Source of the DNA: Clostridium sp. CAG:167
Lineage (GTDB): Bacteria > Bacillota > Clostridia > Lachnospirales > Lachnospiraceae
Assembly: GCA_000433735.1 (NCBI GenBank)
Contig: HF998335.1
Span: 1-9,364 of the forward strand
DNA length: 9,364 nucleotides
Direction of reading: 5' to 3'
Positions 1 to 6,781 of the stretch are shown here, in pieces. Positions within the stretch are counted from its first letter, which is position 1. Every line of letters begins with the position of its first letter. The notes under the pieces were generated by a model that saw only the letters and a list, made by a program, of their open reading frames with translations, made no database searches and had not been told where the DNA came from. The position numbers and the translations under genes are program-made.

Positions 1-42
1 TTCTATATAAATCACAAAAACTATACCACCCTTGTCACCGCC

Positions 43-1932
43 TCACCTGCGCCGTTTCTTACTTCCACCGCCCCGGTTTTTGGATCCGGAATTTCTCTGG
101 TGACTCTGATGGTTCTTATGCTCCATCTTCCGTGGCGGGATAAGACAGTGGGCATCGAAACCGATCAAGTCTTTCCGCCCTGCCTTTAGAAGTGCTTCCT
201 TGACCAGGTCGTAGTTTTTCGGATCCCGGTACTGGATCAGTGCCCGCTGCATTGCCTTTTCATGAGGGCTCTTTGGCACATAGATTTTCTTGCCTGTGCG
301 GGGATCCACGCCGGTATAATACATACAGGTAGAAATCGTAGCCGGTGTCGGGTAAAAGTCCTGCACCTGCTCCGGCATATACCCCAGATCCCGGATGTAT
401 TCTGCCAGCTCCACCGCTTCTTTCAAGGTTGAACCGGGATGAGAGGACATAAGATACGGCACCACATACTGTTTCTTCCCGGTAAGTTTATTTACCCGCT
501 CGTAGCGTTTCAAAAACTTTTCATAAACAGCATTTTCCGGTTTCCCCATGGCCTGAAGCACTGCATCCGACACATGTTCCGGTGCCACCCGCAGCTGGCC
601 GCTGATATGGTCTTTACAAAGTTCCTTCAAAAAAGTATCATCTGCATCTGCCATTACATAATCAAAACGGATCCCGGATCGGACAAATACCTTCTTGACT
701 CCCGGCAGTTTTTTCAATTTCCGCAGCAGTGCCACATAATCACTGTGGTCTGCTTTTACATTGGGGCAGACCTTCGGAAACAGACACTGCTTATTCTGGC
801 ACACCCCTTTGGTCATCTGCTTTTTGCAGGCCGGTCCGCGAAAGTTGCCGGTAGGACCGCCTACATCATGAATGTATCCTTTAAAATTCGATTTTTCCGT
901 GATCTCTTTTGCCTCCCGTAGAATGGACTCATGGCTCCGCACCTGCACGATCCGTCCCTGATGAAAAGTCAAGGCGCAGAAACTGCAGCCGCCGTAACAT
1001 CCCCGGCAGCTGGTAAGGCTAAACTGGATCTCCTGAATAGCCGGTACTCCTCCCAGTTTTTCATAACTTGGATGATAAGTTCCTACATAAGGATAATCAT
1101 AAATATCATCCATCTCCTGGGTCGTCAGCGGCATAGACGGTGGATTTTGCACCACTGCCATTTTGTTTGGATACACCTCAACCAGCGGTTTTGCCGTAAA
1201 CGGATCCGTATTTTCATACTGCTTCATGAAACTCTCTGCATACTTTTCCTTACTTTCGCAGATTTCTTCATAAGAAGGAAGCCAGATCGGTTCGTAACAG
1301 GACACCTTCTCCATCCTGCACTTGTACACTGTTCCCGGTATAAATACAATGTCTTCCACCGCCAGTCCGCTGTCCAACGCCTCTGCCACTGCTAAGATAC
1401 TGTGTTCTCCCATTCCATAGGACAAAAGATCTGCCCCGGAGTCCATCAGTATGGATCGTTTTACTTTATCCGACCAGTAGTCATAGTGGGCCATGCGCCG
1501 CAGGCTGGCCTCGATCCCTCCTATGATGATCGGTGTCTTTTTGTAAGTCCGTCGGATCAGGTTACAATACACTACCGTAGCATAATCTGGTCTTTTTCCC
1601 ATGACGCCCCCCGGCGTATAGGCATCTTTTTTTCTGTGTTTCTTCGCCACGGTATAATGATTTACCATGGAATCCATGTTGCCGGCACACACCAAAAATC
1701 CCAGTCTTGGCTCTCCCAGTTTCTGGATGCTGGTATCATCTTTCCAGTCCGGCTGGGATATGATCCCCACCTTATAACCATTGGCCTCCAGATGGCGGCT
1801 GATCACCGCCGGGCCAAAGGATGCATGATCCACATAGGCATCTCCGATGACAAACACAAAATCACACTGCTGCCAGCCTCTTTGTTTCATATCTTCCTTT
1901 GAAATGGGAAGAAACTCTCTCTTATCCTGCAT
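43..1932 (-). CDS. YgiQ-family (UPF0313) radical SAM protein
   Basis: Cytosolic radical SAM enzyme of the YgiQ family, 629 residues; the substrate is not known for the family. The N-terminal part (about residues 10-120) has the family's GDAYVDHASFG and PGG..GKRPDYATVVY type blocks. The SAM-cleaving 4Fe-4S motif CX3CX2C is at C312, C316 and C319 (CYGGCSFC). A second cysteine group at C369, C378, C383 and C389, after the GGPTGNF block, fits the extra cysteine cluster usual in this family and may bind another metal centre (inference). The C-terminal DUF3362-like part contains KSPHEKAMQRALIQYR, followed by a low-complexity basic tail of about 25 residues ending KKRRR. ATG 1932 is chosen because AAAGGA lies 9 nt upstream; an in-frame TTG at 1962 would lie inside uvrC and has no good ribosome site. 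It is last in the visible operon, starting 4 nt after uvrC stops. No terminator is seen before the window edge. Confidence 0.93.
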   Translation of the reverse strand: MQDKREFLPISKEDMKQRGWQQCDFVFVIGDAYVDHASFGPAVISRHLEANGYKVGIISQPDWKDDTSIQKLGEPRLGFLVCAGNMDSMVNHYTVAKKHRKKDAYTPGGVMGKRPDYATVVYCNLIRRTYKKTPIIIGGIEASLRRMAHYDYWSDKVKRSILMDSGADLLSYGMGEHSILAVAEALDSGLAVEDIVFIPGTVYKCRMEKVSCYEPIWLPSYEEICESKEKYAESFMKQYENTDPFTAKPLVEVYPNKMAVVQNPPSMPLTTQEMDDIYDYPYVGTYHPSYEKLGGVPAIQEIQFSLTSCRGCYGGCSFCALTFHQGRIVQVRSHESILREAKEITEKSNFKGYIHDVGGPTGNFRGPACKKQMTKGVCQNKQCLFPKVCPNVKADHSDYVALLRKLKKLPGVKKVFVRSGIRFDYVMADADDTFLKELCKDHISGQLRVAPEHVSDAVLQAMGKPENAVYEKFLKRYERVNKLTGKKQYVVPYLMSSHPGSTLKEAVELAEYIRDLGYMPEQVQDFYPTPATISTCMYYTGVDPRTGKKIYVPKSPHEKAMQRALIQYRDPKNYDLVKEALLKAGRKDLIGFDAHCLIPPRKMEHKNHQSHQRNSGSKNRGGGSKKRRR

Positions 1933-1936
1933 ATAT

Positions 1937-3778
1937 TTATTTCCTTTTTTCAAAAAATTCAATAACGGACCGTGCCGCTTTTTCGTTCATTCCCGGTACT
2001 GCCCGCAAAGCAGACAGGTCAGCTTTTTTTATATCTTCCAGTGACTGAAATTGCCGCATCAAAGCCTTGCGTCTTGCCGGTCCGATCCCCGGTATATCAT
2101 CCAAAATAGAATGAACTTGGTTTTTACTCCGTATCTGCTTGTGGTACTCTATAGCAAAGCGGTGGGTTTCATCCTGTATCCTGGTGATCAGACGAAATGC
2201 CTGGCCGTGGGTGTCAATGGGAATCTCCTCGTCGTTAAAATACAATCCTCTGGTACGGTGATGGTCGTCTTTTACCATACCGCACACCGGAATATGCATA
2301 TCCAGCCTGGCAAGTACTTGCTGAGCTACATGGATCTGCCCTTTTCCACCATCCATAAACAAAATGTCCGGCAGGATCCGGAAGGCATCATTTTCCTCCA
2401 ACCCTTCCCGTCTGCTATGTTCAAACCTTCTGGTGAGCATTTCCTCCATGGCACCATAATCATCCGGGCCGCTGACTTCCCGGATACGGAATTTACGGTA
2501 GTCATTCTTTTTGGGTTTTCCATCTTCAAACACCACCATGGATCCCACTGTTTCAAACCCGTTAATATTGGATATATCGTAGGACTCTACCCGGCGGATG
2601 GGTGGCATTTGCAGCAATTCCCGGATCTCTTCCATGGCTCCAATAGTCTTTGCCCGCTGCTCTTTCAGTTTCTCTGCATCTTTGGTCAGAACCATAAAGG
2701 CATTCCGCTTGGCAAGTTCCAGAAGTTTTTCCTTTTGCCCCCGCTTCGGCGTGCGAAAATACACCCGCCTGCCTCTCTTTTCTGACAGCCATTCCAGGAT
2801 ACTCTCTCCATCTTCTACTTCCTCTTCCAGCCAGATTTCCTTGGGAATATAAGGCGTTCCGGCATACATCTGTTTAATAAAAGCACTCAACACAGAGGCA
2901 TCCGGCTCTCCTTCTACACCTGTAAGATAATAGTGTTCCCGGCCAATAATCTTGCCTCCACGGATAAAAAACACCTGAACCACCGCTTCGTCGCCGCCTC
3001 TGGCCATGGCAACCAGATCCCTGTCCTGCTGGTCATCGGAAGTAATCTTCTGCTTCTGGGTCACCGCCTGGACGCTGTTCATAAGATCCCGGTACATGGC
3101 TGCCTCTTCAAAGTTCATGGCTGCCGAGGCCTCCAGCATTTTTTCTTCCAGTTCTTTTAACACACCTTTGGTATCCCCCTGGAGAAATTTCAGTGCCTTG
3201 GTAAAATTTTCTCCATAGGCTTCCTGACTGATATACCCCTGGCATGGTGCCGGGCACTGGCCGATCTGATGATACAGGCAGGGCCGCTCTTTCCCGGTGT
3301 CCCTTGGCAGGACCCGGTGGCAGTTCCGTAAATGATATATTTTATTTACCAATTCGATGGTATCCCGGATTGCTTTACCACTGGTAAAAGGTCCAAAATA
3401 TTTGTTGCCATCCCGTTTCATCTGACGCGCAAAAAGAAGCCTTGGATAGGCTTCTTGGATATTTGCTTTCAGATATGGGTAGGACTTACCATCTTTGAGC
3501 ATGGTATTGTACCGTGGACTGTGCTCTTTGATGAGGTTACTTTCCAGCACCAGTGCTTCCAGTTCTGAATCCGTCACAATATACTCAAACCAGGCAATCC
3601 GGTCGATCATCCTCTGGATCTTAGGCGTCACACGGCGGCTCTTTTGAAAGTACTGCCGTACTCTGTTTTTCAGACTGATCGCCTTTCCTACATAGATGAT
3701 CTCATCTTTGGCATCGTGCATTAAATAAACGCCTGGTCTTGCTGGTAATTTTTTTAATTCTTCTTCCAGATTAAACAC
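1937..3778 (-). CDS. uvrC: UvrABC excinuclease subunit C (UvrC)
   Basis: Nucleotide excision repair nuclease, 613 residues, full length for the family. UvrC joins the UvrB-DNA complex and cuts on both sides of a lesion. The N-terminal GIY-YIG nuclease domain (about 12-92) shows GVY (16-18), IYVG (28-31), R39 and E79 (ALVLESNLIKE). Cysteines C153, C167, C175 and C179 match the four-cysteine cluster reported to hold a 4Fe-4S centre in UvrC. A UVR motif for UvrB binding lies at about 207-241. The RNase H-like 5'-cutting domain has ESYDISN (D401) and LFMDGGKGQ (D476), with EYHKQIRSK following. Tandem helix-hairpin-helix motifs fill 558-613 (DDIPGIGPARR, LRAVPGMNEKAA). The start is GTG at 3778, set by AGGAG 7 nt upstream; the nearby ATG at 3782 is out of frame and stops at once. 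It sits between the HAD gene (13 nt gap) and the YgiQ-family gene (4 nt gap). No key residue is missing. Confidence 0.98.
   Translation of the reverse strand: MFNLEEELKKLPARPGVYLMHDAKDEIIYVGKAISLKNRVRQYFQKSRRVTPKIQRMIDRIAWFEYIVTDSELEALVLESNLIKEHSPRYNTMLKDGKSYPYLKANIQEAYPRLLFARQMKRDGNKYFGPFTSGKAIRDTIELVNKIYHLRNCHRVLPRDTGKERPCLYHQIGQCPAPCQGYISQEAYGENFTKALKFLQGDTKGVLKELEEKMLEASAAMNFEEAAMYRDLMNSVQAVTQKQKITSDDQQDRDLVAMARGGDEAVVQVFFIRGGKIIGREHYYLTGVEGEPDASVLSAFIKQMYAGTPYIPKEIWLEEEVEDGESILEWLSEKRGRRVYFRTPKRGQKEKLLELAKRNAFMVLTKDAEKLKEQRAKTIGAMEEIRELLQMPPIRRVESYDISNINGFETVGSMVVFEDGKPKKNDYRKFRIREVSGPDDYGAMEEMLTRRFEHSRREGLEENDAFRILPDILFMDGGKGQIHVAQQVLARLDMHIPVCGMVKDDHHRTRGLYFNDEEIPIDTHGQAFRLITRIQDETHRFAIEYHKQIRSKNQVHSILDDIPGIGPARRKALMRQFQSLEDIKKADLSALRAVPGMNEKAARSVIEFFEKRK
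1942..1946 (-). promoter_or_regulatory. RBS of the YgiQ-family gene, inside the end of uvrC
   Basis: Minus-strand AAGGA, 9 nt before ATG 1932. It is formed by the last sense codons of uvrC (AAA AGG AAA TAA), so ribosomes finishing uvrC can reinitiate here. It decides the ATG start over the upstream TTG. Confidence 0.7.
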
Positions 3779-3785
3779 CCATATT

Positions 3786-3790
3786 CTCCT
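3786..3790 (-). promoter_or_regulatory. RBS of uvrC, fixing a GTG start
   Basis: Minus-strand AGGAG, 7 nt before GTG 3778, lying in the 13-nt gap just after the HAD stop codon. The spacing supports GTG as the true start. Confidence 0.75.
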
Positions 3791-3791
3791 T

Positions 3792-4622
3792 TCACCAGTC
3801 TTTGATAAACCGCTGGATCACATCTACTACACCATCCTCATCACAGGTTGGTGCAACATAATCTGCTTTGGCCCGGATGTCTTCGTGAGCATTTCCCATA
3901 GCCACTCCCAAGCCTGCATACTCGATCATGGAAAGGTCATTGAAACCGTCTCCACAGCATACCATCTGGTTGCGGGAAAATCCCAGTCTTCCCAGCAGTT
4001 TGGATATACCATATGCTTTATCCACGCCCAAAGGCATCATTTCCAGATAAAACTCCTCCGACCGGTATACCGACAGCACACCTTCATATTTTTCAGCGGC
4101 CTCCGGCTCCAGTTTCCGAAGCAGCTCCGGCTCTCCGGTAAGGATGCATTTGTTCACTTCAAAATGAACATCTTTGTGAAAATCTTCCGGCACATAAATC
4201 GGAATATCACAAGCTTTTGCATCCATGAGAATATAGGGATCATCTGCCCGGTCTGCCACGATAGAGCCATGATAATAACTTAACAATCCTGTATGCTTTT
4301 CCATGGCATAATCATATAATTCATGGATCATGCCGGAAGGAAGGGTAATATCGTACACAACCTCTCCGGTAGCAAAGTTGGTGATCTTGCCTCCGTTATA
4401 AGAAAGAATATAGCCGCCATAATTTTGAAAGCCGCCATAATTTTGAAGTTCCAGTTCCTCTGCCTGATGTCGTATTCCCTCTGTACATCTTCCCGAGGCG
4501 ATCACTACTTTAATGCCGTTTTGCTGGCACCGTATAACCGCCTCTTTGGTAGCTTTTGTTATTTCTTTTTTGGAATTTACCAATGTTCCATCTACATCCA
4601 GCACCAATACTTCATATGCCAT
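3792..4622 (-). CDS. Cof-type HAD-IIB family hydrolase (sugar/flavin-phosphate phosphatase type)
   Basis: Soluble HAD-superfamily phosphatase, 276 residues. Motif I DVDGT (9-13) supplies the aspartate nucleophile D9 and acid/base D11. Motif II is SGR (43-45), motif III lysine is K202 in PLGVDKAYG, and motif IV is GDGFND (224-229). The alpha/beta cap between motifs II and III (about 80-195) is of the IIB (Cof/YidA) type. Substrates of this family are usually phosphorylated sugars or cofactors and cannot be predicted here. An exact six-residue repeat apart from the first residue (LQNYGG/FQNYGG, residues 59-70) comes from an 18-nt in-frame duplication; relatives normally have one copy before YILS.NGG, so this may be a recent duplication or a sequence error. 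The start is ATG 4622, 3 nt after the ftsH stop. GAGGAG lies 12 nt upstream, a rather long spacing, so translational coupling to ftsH is likely. Confidence 0.93.
   Translation of the reverse strand: MAYEVLVLDVDGTLVNSKKEITKATKEAVIRCQQNGIKVVIASGRCTEGIRHQAEELELQNYGGFQNYGGYILSYNGGKITNFATGEVVYDITLPSGMIHELYDYAMEKHTGLLSYYHGSIVADRADDPYILMDAKACDIPIYVPEDFHKDVHFEVNKCILTGEPELLRKLEPEAAEKYEGVLSVYRSEEFYLEMMPLGVDKAYGISKLLGRLGFSRNQMVCCGDGFNDLSMIEYAGLGVAMGNAHEDIRAKADYVAPTCDEDGVVDVIQRFIKDW
4413..4448 (-). repeat. 18-nt tandem duplication inside the HAD hydrolase gene
   Basis: Two adjacent 18-nt units, 4413-4430 and 4431-4448, read GCCGCCATAATTTTGAAA and GCCGCCATAATTTTGAAG on the plus strand, 17 of 18 identical. 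The frame is kept and six residues (QNYGGF-type) are added near the loop following motif II. Confidence 0.95.
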
Positions 4623-4625
4623 AAG

Positions 4626-5816
4626 TTATTCATTCTCCTCCACTGTTACACTGTCTTCCGCATCTATTTCTGCTGCCGGCGTCTCTGTTTCAGTCTCCTG
4701 CGCCGGTTCTTCTATGATCTTGCCTTCCGCATCTTTTTTCTTTAATTTGATGCCTGTTTCATTTTCAAAAATCTCTACAAATTCTTTACCCGTAATGGTT
4801 TCTTTTTCAATCAAATGGGCTGCCAGTTTTTTCAGCACTTCCTGGTGTTCCCGTATGATCTTCTTAGCTTCTTCATAGCAATGATCCAGGATCTTCATTA
4901 CCTCACCGTCAATCTGGCTCTCGGTCTCTTCGCCACAGTTCAAAACTGCTCTTCCGTCCAGATAACGGTTCTGAATGGTCTCCAGTCCCATCAATCCAAA
5001 CTTCGCGCTCATTCCGTACTGTGTCACCATGGATCTGGCAATGGATGTTGCCTTTTCAATATCATTAGAAGCTCCGGTTGTCACATCATCAAAACTGATC
5101 TCTTCTGCTGCACGGCCTCCTAACAGGGTAGTGATCTCCGAGATCAACTCTCCCTTTTTCATCAGATACTTTTCTTCTTCCGGCACCTGCATTACATAAC
5201 CAAGGGCACCCATAGTACGGGGAACGATAGTAATCTTCTGCACCGGTTCTGTATTTTTCAAAAGAGTAGCCACCAGAGCATGTCCGATTTCATGATAGGA
5301 AACAATTTCTTTTTCTTCCTGTCCCAGGATCCGGTCTTTTTTCTCTTTTCCGGCCAGCACAACCTCTACCGCCTCAAACAGATCTTTCTGGCTCACAACC
5401 TGTCTGCCGTCTTTGACTGCCATGATCGCTGCTTCATTTACCATATTGGCAAGGTCCGCACCTACGGCACCGGAAGTCGCCAGCGCGATCTCTTCCAAAT
5501 CCACCGTCTCATCCATCAGCACATCATGAGAGTGCACCCGAAGCACATCCACGCGGCCTTTCAGATCCGGTTTCTCTACGATGATACGGCGGTCAAACCG
5601 TCCCGGACGAAGCAGTGCCTTATCAAGTACCTCCGGACGGTTGGTAGCTCCCAGGATAATAATACCTTTGGAAGAATCAAATCCATCCATCTCGGACAAA
5701 AGCTGGTTCAAAGTCTGCTCTCTTTCATCGTTGCCACCGCCATACTGGCTGGGGCGGGGTTTTTCCCCCGCCATACTGGCTGTCACGGCTTTTACCAATG
5801 GCATCGATCTCGTCAA
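4626..5816 (-). CDS. ftsH: FtsH C-terminal fragment: late AAA+ part and zinc protease
   Basis: Open frame in the same register as the N-terminal piece. Family sequence begins at SQYGGGNDEREQTLNQLL (about 5747 downward) and is intact to the stop: second region of homology, HEIGH zinc site and acidic tail. The 5' boundary at a TTG (5816) is only the frame limit; the first 23 or so residues are out-of-frame reading of the Walker B region. No convincing ribosome site precedes TTG 5816, ATG 5804 or the later ATG at about 5774, so independent translation is doubtful. Confidence 0.6.
   Translation of the reverse strand: MTRSMPLVKAVTASMAGEKPRPSQYGGGNDEREQTLNQLLSEMDGFDSSKGIIILGATNRPEVLDKALLRPGRFDRRIIVEKPDLKGRVDVLRVHSHDVLMDETVDLEEIALATSGAVGADLANMVNEAAIMAVKDGRQVVSQKDLFEAVEVVLAGKEKKDRILGQEEKEIVSYHEIGHALVATLLKNTEPVQKITIVPRTMGALGYVMQVPEEEKYLMKKGELISEITTLLGGRAAEEISFDDVTTGASNDIEKATSIARSMVTQYGMSAKFGLMGLETIQNRYLDGRAVLNCGEETESQIDGEVMKILDHCYEEAKKIIREHQEVLKKLAAHLIEKETITGKEFVEIFENETGIKLKKKDAEGKIIEEPAQETETETPAAEIDAEDSVTVEENE
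5737..5782 (-). repeat. 15-bp direct repeat flanking a GC-rich hairpin insert in ftsH (second break)
   Basis: CCGCCATACTGGCTG (plus strand) occurs at 5737-5751 and again at 5768-5782, a 31-nt period. The 16 nt between them complete a perfect 7-bp hairpin: GGCGGGG 5753-5759, loop TTTTTC, CCCCGCC 5766-5772, the right arm running into the second repeat copy. Normal FtsH has one copy (SQYGGG followed by NDERE). The insert is 1 more than a multiple of three. Confidence 0.95.
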
Positions 5817-5885
5817 TAAATATAATACATGGTGCCATAGAAGTAGCCTGTTTGAACAAATCTCTTACACGAGAGGCACCTACAC

Positions 5886-6665
5886 CTACAAACATTTCCA
5901 CAAAATCAGAGCCAGACAAAGAGAAAAACGGCACTCCTGCAAAACCGCCACCCCTGCCTCTCCCGCCAAAGCCTTGGCAAGCAGAGTTTTACCAGTTCCC
6001 GGAGGTCCTACTAACAGAGCACCTTTGGGCAGTCTGGCACCGATTTTTTTATACTTGTCAGGATTTTTCAAAAAGTCTACCAACTCTGTCAGCGATTCTT
6101 TGGCCTCTTCTTCTCCTGCTACATCTGCAAAAGTAACACCGGTTTTCTTCTCTACATACATCTTGGCGTTAGACTTGCCGACACTGCCCATAAGACCGCC
6201 GCCTTTGGTGGCTGAACGCATCAAAAACCAGAACAGCCCCCACAGCACAACGATCGGCAGCACATAAGTCAAAAGAATATCTAAAATACCCGAACTGGTA
6301 TCCTCAATCTCTGCGCTAAATTCTACATTATATTTCTCCAGCATATTCTGGACCAGAGAAGTATCATTTACATAACCTGTATAATAAGTCACCTTAAACA
6401 TAGCCGCTTTCTGCTCTGTTTTTGGCTCGATGACGATCATATTGCTCTTAAAAGTAACTTTTTTTACCTTTCCCTCTTTCATCATATCAATGAACTTGGT
6501 ATAGGTAATTTCTTTTTGTGTATTTCTCTGTATCTCAGCATTCAGGAACATGATCATACTCATGGCAAAAACGGCTGCCACAATGCAGATAATGATATTG
6601 ATCCGGTTCCTCTTTTTGCGGTTCGGATCCTGATTGGAGAGATTATTATTTTCGTTCATATTCAT
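5886..6665 (-). CDS. ftsH: FtsH N-terminal fragment: membrane anchor to Walker A
   Basis: Open frame of 259 codons as it would actually be translated from ATG 6665. It contains both membrane helices, the external domain and Walker A, then leaves the family sequence after LAGEAGV and adds about 20 unrelated residues (AVLQECRFSL and onward) before a TAG. It lacks Walker B, arginine fingers and the protease, so it could insert in the membrane but could not hydrolyse ATP or peptides normally (inference). Confidence 0.7.
   Translation of the reverse strand: MNMNENNNLSNQDPNRKKRNRINIIICIVAAVFAMSMIMFLNAEIQRNTQKEITYTKFIDMMKEGKVKKVTFKSNMIVIEPKTEQKAAMFKVTYYTGYVNDTSLVQNMLEKYNVEFSAEIEDTSSGILDILLTYVLPIVVLWGLFWFLMRSATKGGGLMGSVGKSNAKMYVEKKTGVTFADVAGEEEAKESLTELVDFLKNPDKYKKIGARLPKGALLVGPPGTGKTLLAKALAGEAGVAVLQECRFSLCLALILWKCL
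5932..5968 (-). repeat. Imperfect tandem repeat in ftsH (first break)
   Basis: On the minus strand a unit TGGCGG-GAGAG-GCAGGGGTG is followed directly by a variant TGGCGG-TTTT-GCAGGAGTG, overlapping at the junction TG. The 9-nt parts are at 5949-5957 and 5932-5940, 17 nt apart. Normal FtsH has one unit (AGEAGV before PFFS). The second copy is one base short in its centre, which causes the frame break. Confidence 0.85.
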
Positions 6666-6673
6666 CTGCAATA

Positions 6674-6679
6674 CCTCTC
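6674..6679 (-). promoter_or_regulatory. RBS of ftsH
   Basis: Minus-strand GAGAGG, 8 nt before ATG 6665. It rules out the in-frame TTG at 6671, only 2 nt away, and makes ATG 6659 (14 nt) less likely. Confidence 0.65.
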
Positions 6680-6707
6680 ATTCGCTTAGTGTATTTATAA
6701 TATTATT

Positions 6708-6736
6708 AGTATAAAAGATTTCCCTCCATAAATCAA
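6708..6736 (-). promoter_or_regulatory. Sigma-A-type promoter of the ftsH operon
   Basis: Minus-strand -35 TTGATT (6731-6736), a 17-nt spacer and -10 TATACT (6708-6713). The start site would be near 6701, giving a leader of about 36 nt. No other good promoter is seen further down the operon, so it probably drives ftsH, the HAD gene, uvrC and the YgiQ-family gene together. Confidence 0.75.
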
Positions 6737-6781
6737 TGGAAAGAATGTGAATAGTTTGTGATAATTTGGGGCAAAAATCAC

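Larger units (their letters stand above)
4626..6665 (-). pseudogene. ftsH: ATP-dependent zinc metalloprotease FtsH, interrupted by two short frame-breaking insertions
   Basis: Membrane-anchored AAA+ protease that degrades misfolded membrane proteins and selected cytosolic regulators as a hexamer. All parts of an intact FtsH are present in order: transmembrane segment 1 (about residues 22-44), an external domain, transmembrane segment 2 (about 128-149), Walker A GPPGTGKT (220-227), pore loop MFVGVG, Walker B IIFIDEID, the second region of homology ATNRPEVLDKALLRPGRFDRR, zinc motif HEIGH at 5280-5294, and a zinc-ligand TTGASNDIEKA block. The tail is acidic and Glu/Thr-rich. Three reading frames are needed: the first runs until a TAG at 5886, the pore loop and Walker B lie in a second, and the protease domain is in the first again. 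The excess is 17 nt near 5932-5957 and 31 nt near 5737-5782; without these 48 nt the gene is 664 codons including stop. ATG 6665 is chosen for GAGAGG 8 nt upstream. No other stop or decay is seen, so the break is very recent or a sequence error. Confidence 0.85.

Noticed and set aside
1..42. Terminator for the minus-strand operon at the left edge
   Set aside because: No inverted repeat with a T run can be found in the 42 nt available; it must lie outside or the operon continues.
1402..1902. Plus-strand open frames of 150-170 codons opposite the YgiQ-family gene (also 439-921 and 931-1395)
   Set aside because: They are antisense to a complete, motif-bearing gene and have no family features or ribosome sites.
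2051..2785. 244-codon plus-strand open frame opposite uvrC
   Set aside because: Antisense to the intact UvrC nuclease domain; the Cys/His/Phe-rich translation is typical of a reverse-strand shadow.
5737..5782. CRISPR-like repeat-spacer unit in ftsH
   Set aside because: There are only two 15-bp copies, inside a coding gene, with a hairpin spacer; no array, leader or cas genes.
5941..5950. Canonical -1 frameshift site at the first ftsH break
   Set aside because: The zero-frame codons are GCG GTT TTG, which do not form an X XXY YYZ heptamer, and no stimulatory structure is clear there.
5737..5957. Insertion sequence or transposon scar in ftsH
   Set aside because: The inserts are 17 and 31 nt with no transposase, no long terminal inverted repeats and no consistent target duplication; local duplication explains them better.
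6666..6671. TTG start for ftsH at 6671
   Set aside because: The ribosome site GAGAGG is only 2 nt away from it, while ATG 6665 has 8 nt spacing.
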